In this document: positions 15,631 to 25,264 of the stretch, in pieces
Layout of the letters: each line of letters starts with the position of its first letter
How positions within the stretch are numbered: position 1 is the stretch's first letter
Origin: JAIXWP01 sp046309775
GTDB taxonomy: Bacteria > Bacteroidota > Bacteroidia > Flavobacteriales_D > Sanyastnellaceae
Direction: 5' to 3'
Length of the DNA: 64,000 nt
NCBI GenBank assembly: GCA_046309775.1
Contig: JBKCOM010000035.1
Span: 1-64,000, forward strand
Notes under the pieces: model-generated
What the model saw: only the letters and a program-made list of their open reading frames with translations
What the model was told of the DNA's origin: nothing
The model's database searches: none
Position numbers and translations under genes: made by a program

Positions 15631-16287
15631 TTAATTAAAGTATAGTTTTCCAAACACAATATCTCTTCGCACAGATTGAATACCCGTGCTATAAACGTTG
15701 CCCTCTTCGAGATCTTGGAGATTATTCAACCCGAAACTATAGCCGAACTCTATTCTCATCTTGTTTTTGCCTGTTTGAACAGGAAAGGACAATGCGACAT
15801 CTGTTGCTAATCCAAATCCTTTCAATGGAGGCTGCACGCTTTCGAATGCTCCGAAGGGAATAGCAAGTCGGGGTCCAGCCACTAAAGAGTATTTCAGAGG
15901 ACGGTTGAAGTTGTAGATAAAGTGAATAGGGATTTCTGCAGTGAAGGGCAATACATATCCTTCTTCTTTGTCGAATTTCTGCACATCATATTCGATGTGG
16001 CCATATATCAACGATAATTCAACAGCAGGACGAATGGAATACTTTTCATGTTTAAATTCATAAATCAACCCAACTGTGATTCCTCCTTTGTTTCCAGCTG
16101 TTGAACTCAATACGCGGTTGGAGTTGGGTATAAACTGTGGTTGACTTTCCAATTGTATCAATGCATGTCCATAGCCCATAGTAAGGCCTAAACCGCTCAC
16201 TCGGCTTTTTTTGGTTGCCGTGCTATCCTCTTGTCCGTGAACAAAGCCGAGGGAGCACGACAGAATAAACGCGAAGATCCATTTCAT
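15631..16287 (-). CDS. Outer-membrane beta-barrel protein, PorT-like
   Basis: A 218-residue protein with a signal peptide ending near residue 18 (FVHGQ). The rest is alternating beta strands with aromatic ends, including GLGLTMGYGHALI, AGPRLAIPFGAF and FGYSFGLNN. This fits the small eight-stranded barrel family that includes PorT of the type IX secretion system. The usual ubiE neighbour of porT is missing, so a generic OMP_b-brl protein is possible. The promoter -7 box overlaps the tail of the upstream M16 gene terminator. Confidence 0.6.
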   Translation of the reverse strand: MKWIFAFILSCSLGFVHGQEDSTATKKSRVSGLGLTMGYGHALIQLESQPQFIPNSNRVLSSTAGNKGGITVGLIYEFKHEKYSIRPAVELSLIYGHIEYDVQKFDKEEGYVLPFTAEIPIHFIYNFNRPLKYSLVAGPRLAIPFGAFESVQPPLKGFGLATDVALSFPVQTGKNKMRIEFGYSFGLNNLQDLEEGNVYSTGIQSVRRDIVFGKLYFN

Positions 16288-16292
16288 AAGGA

Positions 16293-16300
16293 CAAAATTA
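16293..16300 (-). promoter_or_regulatory. -7 promoter element for the barrel gene, overlapping a terminator tail
   Basis: Minus strand TAATTTTG, an exact TAnnTTTG match 5 bases before the ATG at 16287. The same T-rich bases serve as the tail of the terminator at 16300-16342. Confidence 0.45.
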
Positions 16301-16342
16301 AAAGGCCTGAGCTTCTTTCTTGAGAAAAAGCTCAGGCCTTTT
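16300..16342 (-). terminator. Rho-independent terminator after the M16 pair
   Basis: A 15-base arm (AAAAGGCCTGAGCTT, 16300-16314) pairs with AAGCTCAGGCCTTTT (16328-16342). On the minus strand the hairpin is followed by TTTTAATTTTG. It lies 28 bases beyond the M16 stop. Confidence 0.88.
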
Positions 16343-16369
16343 TAATGAGTTATAAAGGTCAACCGTTGA

Positions 16370-18457
16370 TTAGTTCACTTTGAAAAGCGAGTCTTCTAAT
16401 TTAGGATTGATAGTTACAGATTCAAGAATAATATCAAAGTTCTGGCCTTGGGCAGAAGTCTTCATTGTACCAGGGAATTTAATTCCACCGAAATCTTTGT
16501 AATCCATGATGATGACTTCTTCGATTACCGTTTCTCCTTCAACACTTGAAGCGCTTACGGACTTCATTTTGAGGCCTGTTTTTACATTATAATAATCGGT
16601 GCTTACATCTCCGGAAGGATCTTTGACTTCCAAAACATAAACATCTTCACCATTTAGAACATCCATTCCTTTTAATGTGGTTTCTACTTTTTCTTCTGCA
16701 TAGTACAATTCAGAGAAAAGTCTGATCTGTTCTTTAACAGCTTTAATTTCATCAGGTCCCATTGGTTGTGATTGGCCCATTTGTGACATAGATCCTTTTT
16801 CACCGTCGTAGACTTGCTTCATTAATTCCATGCCATTCATATTCATGGACATGTTCATCTTAGAGAGATCTTTTACTTTCAAGGTCATTTCAATACCCAT
16901 TGGTCCCATCATCATTTTTGCTTTTTGTTCGAATGATTTGAGGGAGTTGAGTTTTTCTTTTCCACCCACGGCGTTGATGTAATTGTCTATCACTGTTTGT
17001 GCAGTCACGCCGGCAGGTGCAGACTTCAATTCTACAAATGGACTGCCATCAGGATTGTACATATCTACTTTGCCTGATGCAGCAAAAGCTTTGAGTTTGT
17101 CAGCTACTTCCTTATTACCGACTACAGTGATGTTGGCGTTATTTGGCTTGATAATTTTTTGTGCCAATGCCTGAATATCTGCTGGGGTAATGGCATTCAA
17201 CTTTTGCAAATACGTTTCATAATAGTCTTTTGGAAGACCATACTTTTCGATGTTGAATGCAAAGTTTGCAATCGTCTGTGGACGCTCCAATGAACGCGCG
17301 AAGCTACCTGTCATGATGTTTTTCACTACTTGTAAAGTGCTGTCTGGAACAGGTACTTTAACCATTTGGTCTAGTTCATAAAGGAATTGCACAATAGCAC
17401 TGTCAGTTACTTCATTTCTTACGTTCGCACCAGCACTGAAGGTACCTACCAAGTCATCAGGTGATATCGATGAATAAGCACCATAAGTATAAGCTTTGTC
17501 TTCACGCAGATTTTGCATCAAACGTGCCTGGAAGCCACTACCACCAAGAATATTGTTCAATACACTTGCGGTGATTGCCTCTTGAGTGCCGGGCTTCAAG
17601 TCGATAGGATAAGTGACATCAATTACGCTTTGCACAGCACCTGGTACAGCAACAAACCCTACAACATTTCCTTTCGGAGCAGTTGGAGTTTTGTACTTGT
17701 TGCCGGGAACATTTCCTTTTGTCCAAGAACCAAAGTACTTATTAGCTTGAGTTTTTGCTTCTTCTACTGTGATGTCGCCTACAACGATTAGATAAGCTGC
17801 ATTTGGCTTGAAATAAGTGTTGTAGTAATTAACAAGATCTTCTCTTGTGATGTTCGCAACGGTTTCCTCAGTAGGAATTTCTCCGTATGGGTGAGTTTTA
17901 CCGTAGTTAAGTGTGCTTACTAGATTACTGCTGATTGCATTGGGGTCAGTCTTGTTGCTCGCCAATCCAGAAAGCGTTTGTTTGCGATTTTTTTCAATTT
18001 GATCTTCAGGAAATGTAGGATTAAGAAGTACATCCGACATGATTGCTAAGAATGTCTCAGAATGTTTTTTCAAACAGTTTCCAAAAACACCAGTAGAGAA
18101 AGTAGAAAGGTTTGCACCTAAGAAGTCAACTTGTTCATCGATTTGAGCCTTGGTACGTGACTTGGTACCGGCCGACATAAGTGAACCGGCCATTTCAACA
18201 TAACCCGCCTTATTGCCTTCGAGTACTGGGTCGATATCTAAATTGATACTGTAGCTGACGCGAGGAAGTTTGTGGTTTTCTACCACAATCATTTTCATTC
18301 CATTGTCGAGTGTAATCAATTGGTATTGGCCGATCTGAATTTTCGGTGCCGCTGCAGGGGCAGGAACTTTAGAGCGGTCGAGCTGTGCGGTTGGAGTACA
18401 AGCCGCAAATGCAATTGCAAATAAAAATATGATATATTTTTTCATGGTCGATTTCAT
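16370..18457 (-). CDS. M16-family protein, inactive subunit with C-terminal LolA-like domain
   Basis: A 695-residue lipoprotein: hydrophobic signal then AACTPT, with lipidation expected at that Cys. The M16 fold follows (about 40-460), but the zinc motif HxxEH is absent; the matching region reads AGYVEMAGSLM. It therefore lacks metallopeptidase chemistry and probably forms the non-catalytic half of a heterodimer with the active M16 protein encoded 9 bases upstream. From about residue 485 to the end a beta-rich domain (VIDNYINAVGGKEKL onward) resembles LolA/outer-membrane lipoprotein-sorting folds. A second in-frame ATG at 18445 (MKKYIIFLF) is an equally plausible start. Confidence 0.85.
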   Translation of the reverse strand: MKSTMKKYIIFLFAIAFAACTPTAQLDRSKVPAPAAAPKIQIGQYQLITLDNGMKMIVVENHKLPRVSYSINLDIDPVLEGNKAGYVEMAGSLMSAGTKSRTKAQIDEQVDFLGANLSTFSTGVFGNCLKKHSETFLAIMSDVLLNPTFPEDQIEKNRKQTLSGLASNKTDPNAISSNLVSTLNYGKTHPYGEIPTEETVANITREDLVNYYNTYFKPNAAYLIVVGDITVEEAKTQANKYFGSWTKGNVPGNKYKTPTAPKGNVVGFVAVPGAVQSVIDVTYPIDLKPGTQEAITASVLNNILGGSGFQARLMQNLREDKAYTYGAYSSISPDDLVGTFSAGANVRNEVTDSAIVQFLYELDQMVKVPVPDSTLQVVKNIMTGSFARSLERPQTIANFAFNIEKYGLPKDYYETYLQKLNAITPADIQALAQKIIKPNNANITVVGNKEVADKLKAFAASGKVDMYNPDGSPFVELKSAPAGVTAQTVIDNYINAVGGKEKLNSLKSFEQKAKMMMGPMGIEMTLKVKDLSKMNMSMNMNGMELMKQVYDGEKGSMSQMGQSQPMGPDEIKAVKEQIRLFSELYYAEEKVETTLKGMDVLNGEDVYVLEVKDPSGDVSTDYYNVKTGLKMKSVSASSVEGETVIEEVIIMDYKDFGGIKFPGTMKTSAQGQNFDIILESVTINPKLEDSLFKVN

Positions 18458-18466
18458 TTTTTAGAA

Positions 18467-19795
18467 TTATTCAGCTGACATTTTTGGGTCGTTGAGGAAA
18501 TACATCACGACTCTATTTTCAGGAATATAATATTTCTGTGCAGCCTTCTGAATATCTTCTCTTGTCACTGCGAGGTATCGCTGAATCTCAGTGTTGATGA
18601 GGTTGGCGTTGCCGTAATACATGTGGTAGTTTGCTAAGCTTTCAGCTATACCTGCCACTGTAGAGTTTGCCTGAACGAAATTGGACTCAATCTGATTTCT
18701 CAATTTCTGGAATTCATTTTCGCTGATGAGTTCTTTTTTTACTTTTTCAATTTCTTCTAACATAGCATCTTCTACTTGCTTTGGCTCTATACCCATATTG
18801 GCCAAGCTAAATGCGAGTGTCAAGCCGGGGTCTTCTGTATTGTAAGTGAATGCGCTGGAGAAAAGAGCGAGTTGTTTTTCTTCAACAAGCGCACGGTTGA
18901 GGCGAGAACTTTCACCTTGAGCAAGAATTTGATTGAGCATATCTACAGCATAAAATTCTGTAGTTCCTTGCGCAGGAATGTGATAAGCCATCACTACCAT
19001 TGGCAATTGATCCTTGCCCATTACAGTATCACGTACTTCACCTTTGTTGATCGGCTCCTTTACAGTAGGACGTGGAATCTCTTTTGTGCCACGAGGAATG
19101 CCTTCAAAATATTTTTTTACGAGGGCCTTAGTTTCTTCGATGTTGATATCCCCTGCAATGGATAGCACTGCATTATTGGGTACGTAGAAGGTCTTGTAGA
19201 AATCTACGAAGTCTTGTTCTTGTGCTGCATTGAGGTCTTCCATGCTTCCAATCGGGGCCCAGCTGTAAGGATGCACGTCAAAAGCGGCATCAAGTGTTGC
19301 TCCAAAGAGATTGCCATAAGGTTGATTGTCGATGCGTTGACGCTTTTCTTCTTTTACCACCTCACGCTGTGTTTCGATACCAACGGTTTCAACTTTAGCG
19401 TGAAGAAGACGCTCGCTTTCTAACCAAAGTCCAAGCTCTAATTGATTGCTTGGCAATAGTTCATAATAGAAAGTTCGGTCTTGCGAAGTGTTTGCGTTGA
19501 GAGCACCGCCTGCATTTTCTACAAATTTTGAGTATTGTCCACGGCCAATGTTCTGTGATCCTTCGAAAAGAAGGTGTTCAAAGAAGTGGGCCATACCTGT
19601 TCTACCAGTAGTTTCATTTTTAGAACCAACATGGTACATGATTGTAACAGCGACGATGGGTGTTGAATGGTCCTCATGCAGTATCACGTGCAAACCATTC
19701 TTTAAATCAAACTCTTCGAATTTGATATTCTGAGCACTTACCGTTGCTGACGAGAGCAATGCCAGAGCTGCAGATAGAAATATGATTTTTTTCAT
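18467..19795 (-). CDS. M16-family zinc metallopeptidase, catalytic subunit
   Basis: A 442-residue exported peptidase. It has a signal peptide ending in VSAQ (about residue 22), then the inverted zinc motif HFFEH in GMAHFFEHLLFEGS and the distal glutamate in QREVVKEEKRQR. These provide the two histidine and glutamate zinc ligands and the catalytic base, so it should be active, cleaving peptides in the periplasm. I place the start at 19795 because the frame upstream adds 22 residues before an obvious signal peptide. The inactive partner gene follows after 9 bases. Confidence 0.88.
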   Translation of the reverse strand: MKKIIFLSAALALLSSATVSAQNIKFEEFDLKNGLHVILHEDHSTPIVAVTIMYHVGSKNETTGRTGMAHFFEHLLFEGSQNIGRGQYSKFVENAGGALNANTSQDRTFYYELLPSNQLELGLWLESERLLHAKVETVGIETQREVVKEEKRQRIDNQPYGNLFGATLDAAFDVHPYSWAPIGSMEDLNAAQEQDFVDFYKTFYVPNNAVLSIAGDINIEETKALVKKYFEGIPRGTKEIPRPTVKEPINKGEVRDTVMGKDQLPMVVMAYHIPAQGTTEFYAVDMLNQILAQGESSRLNRALVEEKQLALFSSAFTYNTEDPGLTLAFSLANMGIEPKQVEDAMLEEIEKVKKELISENEFQKLRNQIESNFVQANSTVAGIAESLANYHMYYGNANLINTEIQRYLAVTREDIQKAAQKYYIPENRVVMYFLNDPKMSAE

Positions 19796-19941
19796 TGAGT
19801 AAAAAATTGGATTTTGGTACGCGAAAATAAGGAAAGGAGTGAAATGATTTAATAACATCATATAAATGGTAGAATACGGAGGACGAGCGGTTTTTTATGC
19901 TGTTTGTGTCATATTTGCAGCACCAAACCACCACCAACGAT

Positions 19942-21429
19942 ATGGATACTTTTGAAATAAGACCTGAGCATCATTTAACCATTTATGATGTAAAAGATAT
20001 AATTTACCATCGACGCAAACTTGTTCTTTCCGAAAGTGCTAAGACGAAAATCCAACGCTGTCGCGCGTTTTTAGATGACTATCAAGCTAAATCAGAGTCT
20101 CCTGTTTATGGAATAAATACTGGTTTTGGTTCGCTTTATAACACTGTGATTAATCCCGGCGATCTGGAGAAGTTGCAGGAAAATCTTCTAATGTCGCACG
20201 CTTGCGGTATGGGGGAAGAGGTGGATTTGGATGTTGTGAGAATAATGATTTTGTTGAAGATTCAAGGGTTGAGTTATGGTCACAGTGGTGTTCAGTTGGA
20301 AACAGTGGAGCGCTTGATCTCATTTTTCAATCATGATATAATTCCTGTCGTTTATTCTCAAGGTTCACTAGGAGCAAGCGGCGATCTCGCCCCTTTGAGT
20401 CATCTCTGTCTTCCTTTGTTTGGAATGGGTGAGGTGAATTATGGTAGTGAGCGATACAAGACTTCAGATTTATTAGACAAATTAGGTTGGAACCCAATCA
20501 AGTTAAAAAGTAAAGAAGGACTCGCGTTGATAAATGGCACTCAGTTTATGAATGCTTTTGCGTGTTTTATTTTAATTCACGCAGACGAGCTTTTCAGAGG
20601 TGCAGAGAAAATTGCATCCATGTCACTCGATGCTTTCGATGGGCGTCCCGAACCTTTTGAGGATATTTTACATAGCGTACGCAATCACCAAGGACAGCGA
20701 GATGTAGCAGGAAGAATGCGCCTTCACTTGGAGGGTAGTGAGATTATTGAGCAGCCAAAAGTACACGTGCAGGATCCCTATAGTTTTAGATGCATACCTC
20801 AAGTGCATGGAGCTTCTTGGGATCAGTGGGATCATGTGAGAAGAACAGTTGAGGTGGAGATGAATTCTGTGACGGATAATCCAATTATTTTTCCTGATCA
20901 GAATAGGATCATTAGCGGAGGACATTTTCATGGACAACCTTTAGCGATTGCGCTCGATTTGATTGCCATTGCTATGGCGGAAATAGCAAGTATCAGTGAA
21001 CGTCGCACGTACAAACTGATCAATGGTCTTCGCGGTCTGCCAGCGTTTTTGGTTTCAAATCCTGGATTGAACAGCGGTTATATGATTCCACAATACACTG
21101 CGGCAAGTATAGTATCACAAAACAAACAGCTCTGCACACCGGCCAGCGTTGATACCATTGATAGTAGCAATGGTCAGGAAGATCATGTTTCGATGGGCGC
21201 GAATGCTGCTACAAAGGCATATCGAGTGCTGAACAACCTGCGTCGAATTCTTGCAATAGAATTGCTAAATGCCGCTCAGGCACTAGAGTTTAGAAGGCCA
21301 TTGAAAAGCTCTCCTACAGTAGAATTATTGCATTCAAAACTGCGCACCCATATTCCCAAAACAGAAGACGACAGATATTTCAGTGACGACTTGAGAAAAG
21401 TGGAATCTATTTTACAAGAAATTATTTAA
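19942..21429 (+). CDS. hutH: Histidine ammonia-lyase
   Basis: A 495-residue lyase of the aromatic amino-acid ammonia-lyase family. Ala145-Ser146-Gly147 in GSLGASGDLAP forms the MIO cofactor by self-cyclisation. The MSHACGMGE segment and QEDHVSMG near the C-terminus are typical of the histidine-specific branch. It deaminates L-histidine to urocanate. No other hut genes (hutU, hutI, hutG) are in the window, so the rest of the pathway must be elsewhere; tyrosine or phenylalanine specificity is a less likely alternative. I chose the ATG at 19942 (MDTFEIRPEH); the longer frame adds 15 residues unlike the family. Its stop directly abuts the stop of the convergent gene. Confidence 0.88.
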   Translation: MDTFEIRPEHHLTIYDVKDIIYHRRKLVLSESAKTKIQRCRAFLDDYQAKSESPVYGINTGFGSLYNTVINPGDLEKLQENLLMSHACGMGEEVDLDVVRIMILLKIQGLSYGHSGVQLETVERLISFFNHDIIPVVYSQGSLGASGDLAPLSHLCLPLFGMGEVNYGSERYKTSDLLDKLGWNPIKLKSKEGLALINGTQFMNAFACFILIHADELFRGAEKIASMSLDAFDGRPEPFEDILHSVRNHQGQRDVAGRMRLHLEGSEIIEQPKVHVQDPYSFRCIPQVHGASWDQWDHVRRTVEVEMNSVTDNPIIFPDQNRIISGGHFHGQPLAIALDLIAIAMAEIASISERRTYKLINGLRGLPAFLVSNPGLNSGYMIPQYTAASIVSQNKQLCTPASVDTIDSSNGQEDHVSMGANAATKAYRVLNNLRRILAIELLNAAQALEFRRPLKSSPTVELLHSKLRTHIPKTEDDRYFSDDLRKVESILQEII

Positions 21430-21451
21430 CTACCGAACGTTCATTCGGTAG
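21430..21451. repeat. Inverted repeat at the hutH / surface-protein convergence
   Basis: CTACCGAA, 6 bases, TTCGGTAG: an 8-bp perfect inverted repeat starting at the base after the hutH stop and covering the last codons of the opposite gene. There is no T-run. It resembles three other ACCGAA/TTCGGT palindromes in the window. Confidence 0.6.
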
Positions 21452-23769
21452 GTGTATTCTTTGCTATCGGTTATAATTTTCACGATATAATTTCCTTGTT
21501 CTAGTTGAATGAGGTCAATTTGCATTTGCTGTGACGTGGTAATTTCATTCTTCACCACTCGGCCCGTCATATCATAGATTCGAACCGCACTGCCCAGTGC
21601 TGCATTCTCTATCGTAATGAATTCAGAGGCTGGATTAGGATAAATTTTTGGTGAGGATAAAGATGATTCTTCCAAATTTAAAAAGAAGAAGTTTGCATCA
21701 TTCGTTACCTCACACCCATTGGCGTCTGAGACAACTACATTGTGATTTTCGTCGTAAGGAATAAGGGCTGTGGAGGTGTTGTCTCCAGTGGTCCAGGCGT
21801 AGCTGTAGGGCTCTGTTCCACCACTCACAGGGATGCTAATTTCTACTCCGGTTGCAGTCGATTGAATGATTTGAAAGTTGCCGAGTAAAAGCTGCTCTGG
21901 TTGAGTGATGGTGTAGGAAGATGAAATGGTACAATTGTTTTCATCGGTAATTGAGACCAAATATGTACCGGGGCAAAGATCGAATCTTTCTTGCCCCGTT
22001 ACTCCATCCGACCATGCAAAAGATGCAACACCTTGCGCTCCCGTTACACCGAGGACTATCTCGCCATCACAATCATTGAAGCAGGCTATATTTTCTACGG
22101 CTGCGTTAATCTCAAATCCATCGATGGCAGGAACATTTACATCAATGCTTGATGAGCAGTTGTTGGCATCAATAAATACATAATTGTATAAACCGGGGCT
22201 TGAAATACTTTCATCTGAAAATGTTTGAATGAAGGGTTGCACTCCACCAGAAACAGTAAAAGAGATCATACCTGTTTGCCCAGTGCATGAAATGGGCTGG
22301 GTGAGATAATCGATAACAATTTGCTCAGGTTGCTCAATGGTAAGTTGTACAATTTCAGAACAGTTTCTTTGATCCACGATCATAGCTTCAAATGGACCTG
22401 CAGGGACATTATATATTCCAACACCAGCGTAAGAGCCATTTCCTCCTGTTGCTGTGACTGTAATTTGAGCTTCTTCACCAAAACAGGATATGGGAACAAT
22501 CTCTGTTTGGACACTTAGCGGTTGTGGTTCGAGAATGGTGAATGAGAAATCCTTGGAATAACCGACATCATCTGTGATAGTCAGAGAATAATTTCCCGGG
22601 AACAAAAAACTTCGATTGATGTCGAAATCTCCATCGGCCCATTGCCAATTGTAGGGAGGCACGCCTCCGCTGATCACAAGGCTTATTTGACCATCCGAAG
22701 CGCCCGCACACGACACGTCCACTACGTTGGCTTCAACCTCTAGGTCGGCAGGACTGCTAATGGTAAATTCAAAAGAACTGGTACAGTTAGATTCATCAGT
22801 AACAGTAAAGATATAATCACCTGCAGGCAATTGGTCTAAATCACCTTGGGGGGATACCGATGTAGTATAGGGTGGGTTGCCGCCTGATATTCCTAGAATC
22901 GAAAACCAACCAGTACCTCCAAAGAAGGGGGCGTCATTGAACGCAAATTGTGCTTCTATTTGATTTGGCTCCTCCAATTCAAATGAGAGATTTTGAACCT
23001 GACCAGCATTATCTGTGATTGATACGGAATAGTTCCCAGCCATTAGATTTGTTCTGTCTTCTTGAGCGTTACCATCGTTCCAAAGAAATGTGTATGGCGC
23101 ATTTCCCGAGGCTATGTTGATACTGATTGAGCCATTTGAACCTCCGGCACATGTGGGGTTTGAGGATGAACCAGATGCAGAAAGTTGTTGAGCTTCTGTA
23201 AGGGTAAGAGATGTAGAACCGCCGGTATCACTGCCTGTGCCTCCTGTTCCATTTACTGCGTTTCCGGCGCTATACATGCGCACACTGCCGGTTCCAGCGG
23301 CGGGCGCAGTCCAACTAAAATTGAATTGATTATTAGGAAGCACTCCATTGTGTTCTACATAAGTTCTGCCCGCCACTGCGCCTACTAGAACAGTTTTTTG
23401 TTTGACGTTTGTGGCGAGATTGGTATATCCAGCAAGGGGGCTGTTGCCGGGCGTGGTGAGGCAGGTCAATTGGAATCCATAGCCAGCAGGATTTCCAGTG
23501 CTGTTTTGAACCGTTACTCTTACATCATATGTGTTGCCTGGTATATATGAAGTGACAGGCGTGGTTGTTCCTTGAATGAAAACTTGAATGCTCAAGTTTA
23601 CCGCTCCGTAAGCGCCACCATTGTGGCAATTTCCGCAGACTTGGCTTTCGCTTGGCGCTCCAGTGTTGCCGGCATTGGCAGCGGTAGCTCTTCCATTAGA
23701 GGAGGATGTAGCAATAAAGTATACACTGCTGCAGATGAGGATCATTAAGAAAAGAGAGTTCCTTTTCAT
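21430..23769 (-). CDS. T9SS-exported surface protein with CxxCH motif and SprB-type repeats
   Basis: A 779-residue secreted protein. After the signal peptide comes a reeler-like/choice-of-anchor V type region, whose GAPSES start and CGNCH (45-49) are diagnostic. CGNCH also fits a c-type haem site. From about residue 200 to 690 there are several SprB-type repeats with the pattern SCxGxxDGxI, GGxPPYxxxW. The end (KIYPNPASEF to the C-terminus) is a type A type IX secretion sorting domain, so the protein should be surface-anchored or released. SprB-type repeats occur in gliding adhesins. The start at 23769 begins the signal peptide; the longer frame adds 29 unrelated residues. Confidence 0.85.
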   Translation of the reverse strand: MKRNSLFLMILICSSVYFIATSSSNGRATAANAGNTGAPSESQVCGNCHNGGAYGAVNLSIQVFIQGTTTPVTSYIPGNTYDVRVTVQNSTGNPAGYGFQLTCLTTPGNSPLAGYTNLATNVKQKTVLVGAVAGRTYVEHNGVLPNNQFNFSWTAPAAGTGSVRMYSAGNAVNGTGGTGSDTGGSTSLTLTEAQQLSASGSSSNPTCAGGSNGSISINIASGNAPYTFLWNDGNAQEDRTNLMAGNYSVSITDNAGQVQNLSFELEEPNQIEAQFAFNDAPFFGGTGWFSILGISGGNPPYTTSVSPQGDLDQLPAGDYIFTVTDESNCTSSFEFTISSPADLEVEANVVDVSCAGASDGQISLVISGGVPPYNWQWADGDFDINRSFLFPGNYSLTITDDVGYSKDFSFTILEPQPLSVQTEIVPISCFGEEAQITVTATGGNGSYAGVGIYNVPAGPFEAMIVDQRNCSEIVQLTIEQPEQIVIDYLTQPISCTGQTGMISFTVSGGVQPFIQTFSDESISSPGLYNYVFIDANNCSSSIDVNVPAIDGFEINAAVENIACFNDCDGEIVLGVTGAQGVASFAWSDGVTGQERFDLCPGTYLVSITDENNCTISSSYTITQPEQLLLGNFQIIQSTATGVEISIPVSGGTEPYSYAWTTGDNTSTALIPYDENHNVVVSDANGCEVTNDANFFFLNLEESSLSSPKIYPNPASEFITIENAALGSAVRIYDMTGRVVKNEITTSQQMQIDLIQLEQGNYIVKIITDSKEYTYRMNVR

Positions 23770-23830
23770 GGTTGCTAAGGTTTTGATAGAGTATAAACCG
23801 ATGCAACATACGAAAGGTTGACTAAAGAAA

Positions 23831-25243
23831 CTATTTTCCAGAGCCTTTGAGCACAATTAAAATTGTGTAAGCTAGGATTTTAAAGTCCATTGCGATGGAC
23901 ATGTTTTCGATGTAAAGGATGTCGAATTTCAGGCGTTGGATCATTTGATCCACATTCTCCGCGTATCCATATTTCACTTGTCCCCAGCTTGTAATACCAG
24001 GTCTCACGCGGTGGAGGTGACGATAATGGGGGGCACGTTCCATAATTTTTTCTATAAAATATGCCCGCTCCGGACGAGGACCAACAAGCGACATATCCCC
24101 TATGAGTACATTCCAAAATTGAGGAATCTCATCAAGACGGGTTTTCCTTAAAAATCTACCTGTCTTGGTCACTCGATTGTCTGTGCTGGAGCTCAATTGA
24201 GGTCCGTTTTTTTCAGCATCTTCAACCATTGTGCGGAACTTGTAAATCATAAAGGGCTTGCCATGCTTTCCAATGCGTTGTTGTGAAAAGAATACAGGTC
24301 CCTTGGATCCAGTCTTTATAAGTATTGCTAAAACAAGAAAGAGCGGACTGAGAATAATCAAGCTGATCGTAGAAGCGAAAATATCAATCAATCTTTTCAC
24401 ACTGAATTGCCATGCTGGCATAATTTCAGAGTTTACGCGAATCAGGGGAATTCCATAAATACTATTGGTTTGCACGGAGCCGCTCACTATATCATACATG
24501 TCAGGTATGATATTCACGTTGACATCCAAATCTTCTAAAAGGTTGATGATATTTTCTAAGTCTTGGTGGTCCGAACTTTCTACGGCTATGATTACCTCTT
24601 CTACTTGGTGATGCTTGATTAGATCAGGAAGTTGGTAGTACTTACCCAGAAGTGGCATATGTTGCGCCATTAGATTATCTACACCATTCACGCGAACAAA
24701 ACCGATGAATTTGAATCCCGGAGATTTTTTCATCGTGATGATCTCATTGTAGAGGTTGAGCGCGCGCTCATTTCCACCTACCATAATCGTGTTGAATCCT
24801 AATTTACGCGATTGAACGAGATACACGGTGCGAGAAGTGAGCACAAGTCTAAAGAGGAACGTCAAACCAAAGTGTGCGGTAAATAAAAAGATTAAACTCT
24901 TATAATATCTGCTATAATGTCCAAGCTCATCATCGAGCAGCAATGCGAAAAAGATAATTAGTACTCCAAAAATAGAAACCACAAACACCTGAGTGAATTC
25001 CTTAATTCGGTATCTCCTGAAGATGTTGTGGTAGTGTCCCGCCATGAAATGTATTACAATCCAGAAAAGCGGAACCATAACAAGACCAAGAAAATAATTA
25101 TCATCAAATTTCACTTCAATCGGATATCCGAAGAATTCAGATTCAAGAACTTTTTTTCTATAAATAAAAAGTAAAGTCCAGGCGAGCGCTGCGGCGACTA
25201 AATCGGCAAACACATATTTTGATACCTGAATCTTTTTATTCAT
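23831..25243 (-). CDS. Undecaprenyl-phosphate sugar-1-phosphate transferase (WcaJ-like)
   Basis: A 470-residue membrane protein. The N-terminal part (about 1-140) has several helices. A central Rossmann-like domain (about 150-265) precedes another helix and the C-terminal bacterial sugar-transferase domain, with KFRTM, RKTRLDEIPQFWNVL and DMSLVGPRPE. The family transfers a sugar-1-phosphate from UDP-sugar to undecaprenyl phosphate, starting exopolysaccharide or O-antigen units. The sugar is unknown. It follows a lipoprotein gene by 21 bases and is probably co-transcribed with it. Confidence 0.9.
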   Translation of the reverse strand: MNKKIQVSKYVFADLVAAALAWTLLFIYRKKVLESEFFGYPIEVKFDDNYFLGLVMVPLFWIVIHFMAGHYHNIFRRYRIKEFTQVFVVSIFGVLIIFFALLLDDELGHYSRYYKSLIFLFTAHFGLTFLFRLVLTSRTVYLVQSRKLGFNTIMVGGNERALNLYNEIITMKKSPGFKFIGFVRVNGVDNLMAQHMPLLGKYYQLPDLIKHHQVEEVIIAVESSDHQDLENIINLLEDLDVNVNIIPDMYDIVSGSVQTNSIYGIPLIRVNSEIMPAWQFSVKRLIDIFASTISLIILSPLFLVLAILIKTGSKGPVFFSQQRIGKHGKPFMIYKFRTMVEDAEKNGPQLSSSTDNRVTKTGRFLRKTRLDEIPQFWNVLIGDMSLVGPRPERAYFIEKIMERAPHYRHLHRVRPGITSWGQVKYGYAENVDQMIQRLKFDILYIENMSIAMDFKILAYTILIVLKGSGK

Positions 25244-25264
25244 AAGTGATGATCAAGATCGGAA

